64,000 nt of DNA from positions 62,001-126,000 of the forward strand of contig NZ_BNAS01000007.1 of the NCBI RefSeq assembly GCF_014653785.1, written 5' to 3'. The position numbers and the translations under genes were made by a program. Below, in pieces: positions 42,395 to 50,996 of the stretch. Position 1 is the first letter of the stretch; the number at the start of each line of letters is the position of its first letter. The stretch is from Promicromonospora soli (lineage in GTDB: Bacteria > Actinomycetota > Actinomycetes > Actinomycetales > Cellulomonadaceae). The notes beneath the pieces were generated by a model. It had not been told where the DNA came from, made no database searches, and saw only the letters and a list, made by a program, of their open reading frames with translations.

Positions 42395-43279
42395 TCATTT
42401 GACCGCCCCGGCGGTCACGCCCCGGGTGAGGGTGCGCTGGAAGATCAGGAAGAACACGACGGCCGGCACGAGGGAGACGAGCGAGCCCGCGTTGATGGTC
42501 GGCGCATCCATCATGCGATCGCCCTGCAGGGAGGCCAGGGCGATGGGGATGGTCTGGGTGTCGTTGCTGGTCAGCATGACCAGCGGGATGAAGAACTCGT
42601 TCCAGGTCCAGATGAAGAAGAAGATCATCAGGACCGAGAGAGTCGGCCGCACGATCGGGAACACGACCTGCCAGAGGATGCGCCACCGGCTCGCGCCGTC
42701 GAGCTGCGCGGCCTCCAGGAGCGCGGGCGGGAACGTGCCCAGCACCGAGGACAGCAGATAGGTGCCGAACGCCGACTGGATGACGGTGAAGATGATGATC
42801 ACCGACCACTGCGAGTTCGACAGGCCGACCGACTGCGCCATCGTGAACAGCGGGTAGATCAGGGCCTCCTGCGGCAGCATGTTCGCCAGCAGGAACAGCG
42901 CGACGATCCACAGCCGCCCCTTCACCCGACCGATGCCTATCGCGTACGCGTTGAGCAGCGACAGCAGCGCCCCCAGCACGGCCACGACGGCCGAGATGAA
43001 CACCGAGTTCCAGAGCTTCACCGGGAAGTCGACGCGCTCCCAGAAGGCGACCACCCCGTCGAGGTAGAGGCCGGAGGGCAGCGACAGCGGCCCGTTCGCC
43101 GCGTAGTCCTGCGGCGACTTGAACGCGTTGAGCAGCATGATCCCGAACGGCGCGAGGACCGCGAGGCCCACGACGACCGCTGCGGCCAGCACGAGCCAGC
43201 GGCCCGGGCCACGGCGATACCGGGAGTCGACGGCGGTGCGGCGCACCTCGGGCGTACGCACTTCAGTGGCGACAGCCAT
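42395..43279 (-). CDS. CUT1 sugar ABC transporter permease (MalG-like)
   Basis: The 294-residue protein has six predicted helices and the EAA loop EAAQLDGASRWRILWQVVFPI that contacts the ATPase. ATG at 43279 lies one base after the stop of the partner permease, with GGGAGG inside the preceding gene. No ATPase gene is present; CUT1 systems of actinobacteria often share a common MsiK-type ATPase encoded elsewhere. It belongs to the binding protein-permease-permease-GH31-GH1 operon. Confidence 0.94.
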   Translation of the reverse strand: MAVATEVRTPEVRRTAVDSRYRRGPGRWLVLAAAVVVGLAVLAPFGIMLLNAFKSPQDYAANGPLSLPSGLYLDGVVAFWERVDFPVKLWNSVFISAVVAVLGALLSLLNAYAIGIGRVKGRLWIVALFLLANMLPQEALIYPLFTMAQSVGLSNSQWSVIIIFTVIQSAFGTYLLSSVLGTFPPALLEAAQLDGASRWRILWQVVFPIVRPTLSVLMIFFFIWTWNEFFIPLVMLTSNDTQTIPIALASLQGDRMMDAPTINAGSLVSLVPAVVFFLIFQRTLTRGVTAGAVK

Positions 43280-43280
43280 G

Positions 43281-44255
43281 TCAGACCCCCTCCCTCTCAC
43301 GTCGTTCCGACCGGCTCTGCAGGCCGAGGATGATCACGGCCACCACGACGATCACGAGCGTGAGCACCGTCGCGATCGCGGATCCGTACCCGACCTGCGA
43401 CTTGTCGAAGAAGTTCAGGTACGAGTAGTAGCTCGGCACCAGGGTCGAGCTCTCCGGGCCGCCGCGCGTCAGCACGTAGATGGGCCCGAACACCTTGAGC
43501 GCCGCCACCGTGCAGGTGAGCGTGACCACGAAGGTCTCCGGCCGGATCTGGGGCACGGTGATGGCCCGGAACCGGTCCCACCAGCCGGCTCCGTCGAGCT
43601 CCGCCGCCTCGTAGAGCTCGGGGTCGACACGCTGCAGCGCCGCCATGAAGATGACCACGGGGTAGCCCATCTGCACCCAGATCAGCACGAGCATCACCGA
43701 TGGCAGCGCTGTCGTGGGGTCGCCGAGCCAGTTGGGCGGCGCGGCGACGCCCATCCCGCGCAGGATCTCGTTGAGCGCGCCGGTCTGGGAGTTCAGGATC
43801 CAGTTCCAGAGCACGCCCGCCACGGCGACGGGCAGGATCTGCGGCAGGTAGTAGGTGGCCCGCAGCACCGACGAGACCTGCGCGCCGAACCGCCGTCCGA
43901 GGTAGTCGAACAGCACTGCCGCGAGCACCAGCCCGAGGAGCGTGGGCACCAGGACCATCGCGACGATCATCGCCAGCGAGTTGCCGAACGACGTCCAGAA
44001 CTTGTCGTCGCCCAACAGGTCCACGTAGTTGCCCAGCCCGTTCCAGCGCAGCGGAGCCATGCCGCCGCGCCACTTGAACAGGCTGAAGTACACGTTCGTC
44101 ATCAGCGGGTACCCGATCACCACGATGAACGCGGCCGCGCCGGGCAGCAGGTAGGGCAGGTAGCCCACCCACTCTGCCCGACGGCGGCGCGTCCCGCGAG
44201 CTCGCGGGCGCTGCTGCGCCCGCGAGCGCTGTGCGGTGAGGGTGCTGTCAGCCAT
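43281..44255 (-). CDS. CUT1 sugar ABC transporter permease (MalF-like)
   Basis: The 324-residue protein has an Arg-rich cytoplasmic N-terminus and six helices (YLPYLLPGAAAFIVVIGYPLM first), with the EAA loop EAAELDGAGWWDRFRAITVPQ. Its start overlaps the binding-protein stop by eight bases. It forms the membrane channel together with the MalG-like protein. Confidence 0.94.
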   Translation of the reverse strand: MADSTLTAQRSRAQQRPRARGTRRRRAEWVGYLPYLLPGAAAFIVVIGYPLMTNVYFSLFKWRGGMAPLRWNGLGNYVDLLGDDKFWTSFGNSLAMIVAMVLVPTLLGLVLAAVLFDYLGRRFGAQVSSVLRATYYLPQILPVAVAGVLWNWILNSQTGALNEILRGMGVAAPPNWLGDPTTALPSVMLVLIWVQMGYPVVIFMAALQRVDPELYEAAELDGAGWWDRFRAITVPQIRPETFVVTLTCTVAALKVFGPIYVLTRGGPESSTLVPSYYSYLNFFDKSQVGYGSAIATVLTLVIVVVAVIILGLQSRSERREREGV

Positions 44256-45555
44256 CGAGCAGGTCGGCCTTGCCCTCGTCGTACGAGCTCTGCAGCCCGT
44301 CCAGCACCTCGTCCGGCGTCTTGGACCGGTTCACGAGTGACTGCAGCTCGCTGACGATCACGTCGTAGTAGCCCGCGACCGGCCAGTCCGGGTAGAACGC
44401 TAGGCCGTCGGCGTCCAGGATCGCCTGGAAGTTCTCCGTGAGCTCGCGCGTACGCTCGTCCTCGATGACCGACGCGTCGCCCGCCACGGGCAAGCCGCCT
44501 TCGGAGGCCAGGATGTTCTGCACCTCGAGCCGCAGCGTGATGTCGATGAACTCCTCGGCCAGGCTCGGGGAGTCGGCGTTCGTCGGAATCACCCACAGGT
44601 TGCCCGACGAGCCCGTGTGCAGGTCGTTGCCCGGGAAGTTGAACTGGCCCCAGTCCGCCTCGGTCTCGGCAGCGAGGCGGCCGAACCACCAGGAGCCGCT
44701 GACCATCATCGGATAGGTGCCGTCGATGAACGAGACGCCCATGTCCTCGGCGGTGAGCGCCGCCGAGTCGGACGCGATGTAGCCCTTCTCGATCCACTCG
44801 TCGAGCTTCTCCGTGGCCTGTGTCATCGCGTCGTTGTGGAAGTCCACGTCGTTCGCGAAGAGCTGGTAGTCGTCCACCAGGGTGCGGTCGCCGTAGGCGA
44901 GCACGAGCTCGTACCAGAGCTGGCCCAGCGGGTACTCGGCACCGGCCTCGGCCAGCGGCGTGATGCCCTCCTTCTTGAAGGCGGCCAGCACGTCCTCGAG
45001 CTCATCAAGGGTGGTCGGCTGCTCGAGGCCCAGCTCGTCGAACATGTCCTTGTTGTAATAGACCCCGACGAACTCGCCGTAGTTCGGTACCCCGTACCAC
45101 TCGCCGGAGCCCATGAGACCCTGCTCGTCGTAGGTCGCCGTGGTCGCCAGCGAGCCGGTCAGCTTCTCGTCCCAGCCCCGTTCGGTGGCGGCGTCGGTCA
45201 GCGGGGTCAGCAGGCCCTGCGCCGCGAGCTGGCCCGCTGTCGCGTTGCCCTTGTTGAACTCCATGACGTCGGGCACGTCGTCGCCCGTCAGCACGATCTT
45301 TGCGTTCTTCTGGATCTGTTCGAACGTCTGCTTCTCGAGCTCGACGGTGACGTCCGGGTTCTCCTCCTCGAAGATCTTGATGGCCTCGGCCCACGCCTGG
45401 CCCATCGCAGAGTCATCGTTCTCGTAGTGCCAGATCGTCAGCGTGCTGTCGTCGGTGTCCCCACCGCCGCCGCCGGTCTGGCCGGTGCAGCCGGCCAGGG
45501 CCAGGGCGCCGGCCATCGCGGCCGCTACGACCGTCATCGTCCGCTGGTGCCTCAT
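44248..45555 (-). CDS. Sugar ABC transporter substrate-binding lipoprotein
   Basis: The 435-residue protein has a signal peptide and lipobox LAGC (about residue 23), then the family 1 binding-protein fold (LTIWHYENDDSAMGQAW, PDVMEFNKGNATAGQLAAQGLL, GEWYGVPNYGEFVGVYYNKDMF). It is expected to capture oligosaccharides outside the cell. Together with GH31 and GH1 enzymes in the same operon, xyloglucan-derived oligosaccharides are the likely ligands. AAGGAG precedes the ATG. The operon is divergent from a LacI-type regulator. Confidence 0.95.
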   Translation of the reverse strand: MRHQRTMTVVAAAMAGALALAGCTGQTGGGGGDTDDSTLTIWHYENDDSAMGQAWAEAIKIFEEENPDVTVELEKQTFEQIQKNAKIVLTGDDVPDVMEFNKGNATAGQLAAQGLLTPLTDAATERGWDEKLTGSLATTATYDEQGLMGSGEWYGVPNYGEFVGVYYNKDMFDELGLEQPTTLDELEDVLAAFKKEGITPLAEAGAEYPLGQLWYELVLAYGDRTLVDDYQLFANDVDFHNDAMTQATEKLDEWIEKGYIASDSAALTAEDMGVSFIDGTYPMMVSGSWWFGRLAAETEADWGQFNFPGNDLHTGSSGNLWVIPTNADSPSLAEEFIDITLRLEVQNILASEGGLPVAGDASVIEDERTRELTENFQAILDADGLAFYPDWPVAGYYDVIVSELQSLVNRSKTPDEVLDGLQSSYDEGKADLLDG

Positions 45556-45749
45556 CGCATCTCTCCTTGATTCGCAGTGCCAGGCTCAGGGCTCAGTGCC
45601 CGGCGCGCTGACGCGTGCCGGCTCGCCGGAATGGTTGAGCAGCAGATCCCGCTCTCGGCCACGAGCGCACGAAGTCCGTCGGTCGTCGGCATCATTACCC
45701 TCCTGGCCCGTCCCAGACGCCTGCGTCTGGCTCGTCGAAATCTGGATCG

Positions 45750-45794
45750 TCGAAGCGATTCAATACGCTAGTCCGGGGCATGTGCTTATGTCCA
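45750..45794 (-). promoter_or_regulatory. Candidate promoter and proximal operator of the sugar operon
   Basis: On the minus strand TGGACA (45794-45789) and TAGCGT (45770-45765) are 18 bases apart. A degenerate operator TCGAAGCGATTC (45750-45761) is centred about 9 bases past the -10, over the expected start of transcription, as in the promoter near 47.1 kb. Confidence 0.45.
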
Positions 45795-45826
45795 GCGAGC
45801 GACAAAGGGCAATTTGTCAAAGGTTT

Positions 45827-45844
45827 CATCGAAGCGCTTGCCTA
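45827..45844. promoter_or_regulatory. LacI-type operator (distal) between the sugar operon and its regulator
   Basis: ATCGAAGCGCTTGC matches the TCGAAGCGCTTCGA palindrome found before other sugar loci here, with the core AAGCGCTT at 45832-45839. It lies about 80 bp from the weaker proximal site, which would allow a repression loop. Confidence 0.65.
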
Positions 45845-45977
45845 CCATGCGGCACACTGAGGGTGTCCGCACGCGACGCGCTCCATCTGCCACGGCGCCT
45901 GGCACGCTCACGCAGGCATACTCACGCGAGCACAACTATGCGAGCACACTGTGCGATACCAGACCGAGAGGAACATT

Positions 45978-46994
45978 GTGGCCACGATCGACGACGTCGC
46001 CAAGGCAGCGGGGGTCTCGACCTCGACAGTGTCCTACGTGCTGTCGGGCAAGCGGCCCATCTCAGCGCCCACACGGGCACGCGTCGAGCGGGCGATCGAC
46101 AAGCTCGGATACCGGCCGCACGCCGGGGCGCGGGCCCTCGCCTCTGCCCGCACCAACGTCATAGCGCTCATGGCGCCTCTGCGTGTGGGCGTGAACGTGC
46201 CGGTCATCATGCAGTTCGTGGCGGGCGTGGTCACGCGTGCGCGGGACTTCGACCATGACGTCCTGCTCCTGACCCAGGACGACGTGAGCGGCCTCGACCG
46301 CGTGACCGGCGGCTCCATGGTGGACGCGCTGGTCATGATGGACATCGAGGCGGACGACCCGCGCGTGCCCCTGGTGGCGGCCGCCAAGCAGCCCACCGTG
46401 CTGATCGGCCTACCGCAGGATCCGGAGGGGCTCAGCTGCGTCGACCTCGACTTCGAGGCTGCAGGCCGGCTCGCCGTGCGACACCTCGCTCGGACGGGCC
46501 ACACCGACGTCGCGCTCATCGGCTCCCCGCCCGAGGTGCTGCAGCGGCACACGTCTTACGCCGAGCGGCTGATGCGCGGGCTGCGCAGCCAGGCCACGAG
46601 CTCCGGCCTGACGGCCAGGGTGGAGGCGTGCGACTCCTCGCCGTCGGGTGCCTCGGCCGCCGTCGACACGCTGCTGGCCACAGCGCCGGACACCACGGGG
46701 ATCATCGTGCACAACGAGGCCGCGCTCCCCCACGTGCTGTCCCGGCTGGCCGAGCGCGGCATCGTGGTCGGCGCCGACATGTCTGTCATAGCCGTGTGCC
46801 CCACGGACGTCGCGCTCTCCCAGCGGATCCCGATGACCAGCATCGACCTGCCCGCCGAGGACATCGGCAAGGTAGCCGTCGACATGGTCATGGCGCGCCT
46901 CGAGGGCGACCACCCGTCCGAGACGAGGCTGCTCTCCCCAGTGCTCACCGAGCGGGAGAGCTCGGCGTACGGGCCGGCCGGCGCGCTGGACTGA
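45978..46994 (+). CDS. LacI-family transcriptional regulator
   Basis: The 338-residue repressor has the N-terminal helix-turn-helix and hinge (ATIDDVAKAAGVSTSTVSYV, then RPHAGARALAS) and a periplasmic-binding-protein-like effector domain. GTG at 45978 has GAGAGGAA upstream and puts the HTH at residue 2; an in-frame GTG at 45951 would add nine residues. The hinge and HTH are of the type that binds central-CG palindromes such as AAGCGCTT. It is divergent from the xyloglucan-type operon and is the best candidate for the regulator that reads the repeated operator. The inducer is unknown. Confidence 0.95.
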   Translation: MATIDDVAKAAGVSTSTVSYVLSGKRPISAPTRARVERAIDKLGYRPHAGARALASARTNVIALMAPLRVGVNVPVIMQFVAGVVTRARDFDHDVLLLTQDDVSGLDRVTGGSMVDALVMMDIEADDPRVPLVAAAKQPTVLIGLPQDPEGLSCVDLDFEAAGRLAVRHLARTGHTDVALIGSPPEVLQRHTSYAERLMRGLRSQATSSGLTARVEACDSSPSGASAAVDTLLATAPDTTGIIVHNEAALPHVLSRLAERGIVVGADMSVIAVCPTDVALSQRIPMTSIDLPAEDIGKVAVDMVMARLEGDHPSETRLLSPVLTERESSAYGPAGALD

Positions 46995-47112
46995 GGGCCG
47001 GTTCACACCCGCCGCCGTCCTGGCCTCACGTAACGCCCGAGCACCACCTCTTCGCGGCCGGGCGGCAACGGATGCCCCGGGCGTCCGTTGCCGAACCGTG
47101 AACTTTTGGTCA

Positions 47113-47159
47113 TTGCATGGCAAGGCGTACCTCTGATATTAATGTCGAAGCGCTTCGAC
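47113..47159 (+). promoter_or_regulatory. Promoter and perfect 16-bp operator of the LplB/YtcP operon
   Basis: TTGCAT (47113-47118) and TATTAA (47137-47142) are 18 bases apart. One base later begins the perfect palindrome GTCGAAGCGCTTCGAC (47144-47159), covering the expected transcription start, a classic repressor position. Confidence 0.7.
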
Positions 47160-47223
47160 GGACGGACTCCTCCGATGCGTCGTTCGCGCCACGTTGACGT
47201 GGCCAATCACAAGGGAGTGACAG

Positions 47224-48240
47224 GTGAGCCTCACCCAGGGAGTGCCCCAGGAGGTGCTCGGCGCGAGCACCCCGCCAGGCGCCGGACCGGCGGGCACAGG
47301 CAAGGGGGGTGGTCGCGACAGACGCCGTCGAGCACCGACCCAAGGCAAGACCTCGGGGTCGATGTTCCTCGTCGTCCTGCCGTTCCTCGTGCTCGTCTTC
47401 GTGTTCTCGTACCTGCCGCTGCTCGGCTGGGTCACCGCTCTCTACGACTACAAGCCGGCACTCGGCCTGGGCGGCAGCGAGTTCGTCGGGCTGCAGTGGT
47501 TCGAGATCCTGGTCTCGTCCGAGACGCAGCTCCAGCAGATCGGTCAGGTCCTGGCGAACACCCTCGCCATGAGCTTCCTCGGCATCGCGACATCGCTGCT
47601 GCCGGTCTTCTTCGCGATGCTGCTCAACGAGGTCCGTTCCACCTGGTTCCGGAACACGGTGCAGACGCTCACGACACTCCCGAACTTCATCTCGTGGGTG
47701 CTCGTGTACATGATCGCGTTCTCGCTGTTCTCGACGTCGGGCCTGGTCAACACCACGCTGCACGACTGGGGCCTGATCACGGTCCCCATGAAGTTCCTCG
47801 ACACCGACCAGCACGTCTGGCTGACCATGCTCGCCTGGAGCCTGTGGAAGGGCCTGGGCTGGGGCGCGATCATGTACCTCGCCGCCATCGCGGGGATCGA
47901 CCAGTCGCTGTACGAGTCGGCGCGGATCGACGGCGCCAACCGGTTCCAGCTCATGCGCTACATCACGTTCCCGCAGCTCATGCCTACCTACGTGGTGCTA
48001 CTGATCCTCTCCATCGCCAGCATCCTCAACAACGGCATGGAGCAGTACTTCGTCTTCCAGAACGCCTTCAACAGGGAGCACATCCAGGTGCTCGACCTGT
48101 ACGTCTACAACATCGGCATGACGGGGAACAGCCTGTCGATGGCGACGGCCCTCAGCATGCTCAAGAGCCTGATCTCGCTCGCGCTCCTGATCGCCGCCAA
48201 CGCGATCGCGAAGCGCGCCCGCGGGACGTCGATCATCTAG
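47224..48240 (+). CDS. ABC transporter permease (LplB type)
   Basis: The 338-residue protein has a Gly/Arg-rich N-terminus (about 45 residues) and six helices beginning SMFLVVLPFLVLVFVFSYLPLLGW. The EAA-like loop reads YESARIDGANRFQLMRYITFPQ. It belongs to the LplB subgroup of CUT1 permeases that work with YtcP and large binding proteins. GTG at 47224 follows AGGGAG. It is the first gene of a four-gene operon. Confidence 0.93.
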   Translation: MSLTQGVPQEVLGASTPPGAGPAGTGKGGGRDRRRRAPTQGKTSGSMFLVVLPFLVLVFVFSYLPLLGWVTALYDYKPALGLGGSEFVGLQWFEILVSSETQLQQIGQVLANTLAMSFLGIATSLLPVFFAMLLNEVRSTWFRNTVQTLTTLPNFISWVLVYMIAFSLFSTSGLVNTTLHDWGLITVPMKFLDTDQHVWLTMLAWSLWKGLGWGAIMYLAAIAGIDQSLYESARIDGANRFQLMRYITFPQLMPTYVVLLILSIASILNNGMEQYFVFQNAFNREHIQVLDLYVYNIGMTGNSLSMATALSMLKSLISLALLIAANAIAKRARGTSII

Positions 48241-48255
48241 GAAAGGACCGACGTC

Positions 48256-49179
48256 GTGACCACCATGGACACCGGGCCCCACTGGCGCCACGCCCGCGGG
48301 GACATCCCGTTCGCCATCATCAACTACGCCGGCTTCTTGCTCTTCGCACTGGTCTGCGGCTACCCGTTCTACTACCTGATCATCAACTCGGTCAGCGCGA
48401 ACGACATCAGCGCGCTCGGCGACGTGCGCCTGTTGCCGGTCGGCCTCCACCTGTCGAACTACGAACAGATCCTCGGCTTGCCGGGACTGACGAGCTCGTT
48501 GCTGGTCTCGATCGCGCGCACCGTGATCGGCACCGGAGCCACCGTCCTCGCGTCGGCGTTCCTCGGCTTCATGTTCACGCAGGAGCGCCTGCAGAATCGC
48601 TCCCTCTGGTACCGGCTGGTCATCTTCACGATGTACTTCAACGCCGGCCTCATCCCGGTGTACGTCACGATCCATACGCTCGGGCTGACCAACAACTTCT
48701 GGGTCTACATCCTCCCGGCGATCGTGCAGCCCTTCAACATCATCCTCGTCAAGACGTACGTGGAGTCGCTGCCGCAGTCGCTGCAGGAGGCCGCCGAGCT
48801 CGACGGTGCCGGGATCGTGACGATCTTCTTCCGGATCATGCTCCCGAACATGACGCCGATCCTCGCGACGGTGGCGATCTTCTCCGCGGTGGCCCAGTGG
48901 AACTCGTTCCAGGACACGCTGCTGTACGTCACGGACCAGCGGCTCTACCCGCTGCAGTACACGCTCTACACCTATCTCAACCAGGCCAACAGCCTGGCTC
49001 AGGCGGCACAGAACGCGCAGGGCAACCTCGGCGCGATCGTCTCTGCCGCCACGACCCAGACGCCCACGTCGATCCGCATGACGGTCGCCGTGATCGTCGT
49101 GCTGCCGATCATCTTCGTCTACCCGCTGTTCCAGCGGTACTTCGTCAAGGGCATCATGCTCGGCGCGGTCAAGGGCTGA
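48256..49179 (+). CDS. ABC transporter permease (YtcP type)
   Basis: The 307-residue protein is the second permease, with six helices and the EAA loop LQEAAELDGAGIVTIFFRIMLP. It ends VKGIMLGAVKG, a typical YtcP C-terminus. GTG start 15 bases after the previous stop, behind GAAAGGA. Like the other importer here it lacks a linked ATPase. Confidence 0.94.
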   Translation: MTTMDTGPHWRHARGDIPFAIINYAGFLLFALVCGYPFYYLIINSVSANDISALGDVRLLPVGLHLSNYEQILGLPGLTSSLLVSIARTVIGTGATVLASAFLGFMFTQERLQNRSLWYRLVIFTMYFNAGLIPVYVTIHTLGLTNNFWVYILPAIVQPFNIILVKTYVESLPQSLQEAAELDGAGIVTIFFRIMLPNMTPILATVAIFSAVAQWNSFQDTLLYVTDQRLYPLQYTLYTYLNQANSLAQAAQNAQGNLGAIVSAATTQTPTSIRMTVAVIVVLPIIFVYPLFQRYFVKGIMLGAVKG

Positions 49180-49209
49180 CCGCGTCCCATGACCACACAA
49201 AGGAGTGTC

Positions 49210-50961
49210 ATGAGATCACACAAGGCCATCGCGATGATGGTGGCTCCGCTGCTGGGGATACTGTCCCTCGCGGCCTGCACGGGGTCGGGGACGCCGGAGG
49301 ACGCCGAGGCGGTGTCGATCGACCAGGACTGGTCGAAGGCCGAGCCCCTCACGATCGACGTCTTCGACGGCCCGGCCAACTACCAGGGCATCCAGGGCGG
49401 CTGGTTCGCCAAGGTCGTGAAGGACAAGTTCAACATGGAGCTGAACATCCTCGCCCCGGCCGTGGCCGGTGGCGGCGACACGCTCTACAACACCCGCGTC
49501 GCGGGCGGCGAGCTCGGCGACCTCGTCATCGTCGGCAAGGGCAAGCAGGCCGACGAGCTGGTCGAGGGCGGCCTGCTGCTCGACGCGTCGCCCTACTACG
49601 AGTCCATGAAGAACGTGTCCGCGTACGACACGGCGGTCCAGTACCTCAACGAGGGCAAGGACGGCGTCTACACCTTCCCGACCGTGGTCTCCTCGCTCAA
49701 GCCGACCGAGCCGTCCGAGGGCGTCGACCCGACGTTCGGCCCGTACCTGCGCTGGGACTACTACGCCGAGGCCGGCTACCCCGAGATCGGCACCCTCGAG
49801 GACCTCCTGCCGGTGCTCAAGGAGATGCAGGACGCGCACCCGAAGGCCGACAACGGCAAGCCGACGTACGCCATGTCGCTGTTCAAGGACTGGGACGGCA
49901 ACGTGATGACCATGGCGGGGCAGCCGCCGGCCCTCTACGGGTACGAGCACGTCGCCTTCGCCGAGGCCAAGGCGGACGGGTCCGACTACCACGGCGTCCT
50001 CGACCCCGAGTCGCAGTACGTGCGCGCACTGAAGTTCTACTACGAGGCGAACCAGATGGGCCTCGTCGACCCGGAGTCGACGACGCAGAACTACGACACG
50101 ATGTTCGCCAAGTACCAGGCCGGCCAGGTCCTGCTGTCCTGGTGGCCGTGGCTGGGCCAGTCGGCGTACAACACCGAGCAGAACATGGCCAAGGGCAAGG
50201 GCTTCCAGATCGCCCCGATGCAGGACCAGACGGTCCTCTCCCGCGGCGCCGACGTGTACGGCGGCGGGCTGATCTTCGGTATCGGCTCGAAGGCCGAGGA
50301 CCCGGCTCGCATTGCGGCGTTCATCGACTGGCTCTACTCGCCGGAGGGCGTCGAGTCCAACTCCTCCGATAACGCGGGTGCCGGTCCCAAGGGGCTGACC
50401 TGGGAGGACGGGCCTGACGGGCCGGAGCTCACCGACTTCGGCCGGAAGGCCATCCTGGAGGGCGGCGACGAGGAGGTGCCGGCCGAGTGGGGCGGCGGCG
50501 CGTACAGGGACGGCGGCTCGGCGCTCAACGTCAGCGGAGTCCTGCAGAACGACGAGGACCCGCGAACGGGCTACCCGTACAACTACAAGTTCTGGCCGAG
50601 CTACCAGGAGACAGCGGCCAACCCGCTCACCGAGGACTGGTCCGAGCACATGGGCGGCGCCACCACGACCATGGAGTACCTGCAGTCCAACGACCAGCTG
50701 CTGGTCGCACCGGGCGCGAGCTTCACCACCCCGACGGACAGCTCCGAGATCGAGACGATGCGCAACCAGGTCAAGGCCACGATCGTGGAGCACTCCTGGA
50801 AGATGGCCTTCGCCAAGGACGAGGCCGAGTTCGAAGCCCTGCTCGCCGAGATGCAGGAGACGGCGAACGGCCTGGGCTACGAGAAGGTCCTCGAGGTCGA
50901 CCTGGCCAACGCCAAGGCCCAGAACGAGGCCCGCGAAGCGGTCGCCAACGAGTTCGGCTGA
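49210..50961 (+). CDS. Substrate-binding lipoprotein 1 (YtcQ/LipO-like)
   Basis: The 583-residue lipoprotein has signal MRSHKAIAMMVAPLLGILSL and lipobox LAAC. It is of the long family 1 binding proteins that pair with LplB/YtcP. ATG at 49210 was chosen because AAAGGAG lies before it and the paralog starts identically; an earlier in-frame ATG (49189) would add seven residues. The mature protein includes WWPWLGQSAYNTEQNMAKGKG. The substrate is probably a plant oligosaccharide, by context only. Confidence 0.94.
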   Translation: MRSHKAIAMMVAPLLGILSLAACTGSGTPEDAEAVSIDQDWSKAEPLTIDVFDGPANYQGIQGGWFAKVVKDKFNMELNILAPAVAGGGDTLYNTRVAGGELGDLVIVGKGKQADELVEGGLLLDASPYYESMKNVSAYDTAVQYLNEGKDGVYTFPTVVSSLKPTEPSEGVDPTFGPYLRWDYYAEAGYPEIGTLEDLLPVLKEMQDAHPKADNGKPTYAMSLFKDWDGNVMTMAGQPPALYGYEHVAFAEAKADGSDYHGVLDPESQYVRALKFYYEANQMGLVDPESTTQNYDTMFAKYQAGQVLLSWWPWLGQSAYNTEQNMAKGKGFQIAPMQDQTVLSRGADVYGGGLIFGIGSKAEDPARIAAFIDWLYSPEGVESNSSDNAGAGPKGLTWEDGPDGPELTDFGRKAILEGGDEEVPAEWGGGAYRDGGSALNVSGVLQNDEDPRTGYPYNYKFWPSYQETAANPLTEDWSEHMGGATTTMEYLQSNDQLLVAPGASFTTPTDSSEIETMRNQVKATIVEHSWKMAFAKDEAEFEALLAEMQETANGLGYEKVLEVDLANAKAQNEAREAVANEFG

Positions 50962-50996
50962 GCGCCGTCCATTCCGTGTTAACACAAGGGAGTGTC

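Larger units (their letters stand above)
45556..45977. other. 422-base divergent control region of the sugar operon and LacI gene
   Basis: It contains two operator-like sites, a candidate promoter for the minus-strand operon and a hairpin CCAGACGC/GCGTCTGG (45713-45730) in the leader of the binding-protein gene. I see no gene in it. Confidence 0.55.

Noticed and set aside
45787-45820. TTGACA with GACATA as promoter of the sugar operon
   Set aside because: TTGACA looks ideal, but the spacing to GACATA is 22 bases. TGGACA-18-TAGCGT fits the operator geometry better.
47088-50372. 1094-codon plus-strand frame
   Set aside because: It spans three real genes in another frame (permeases and binding protein), has a low-complexity Arg/His/Asp composition and no homology pattern.
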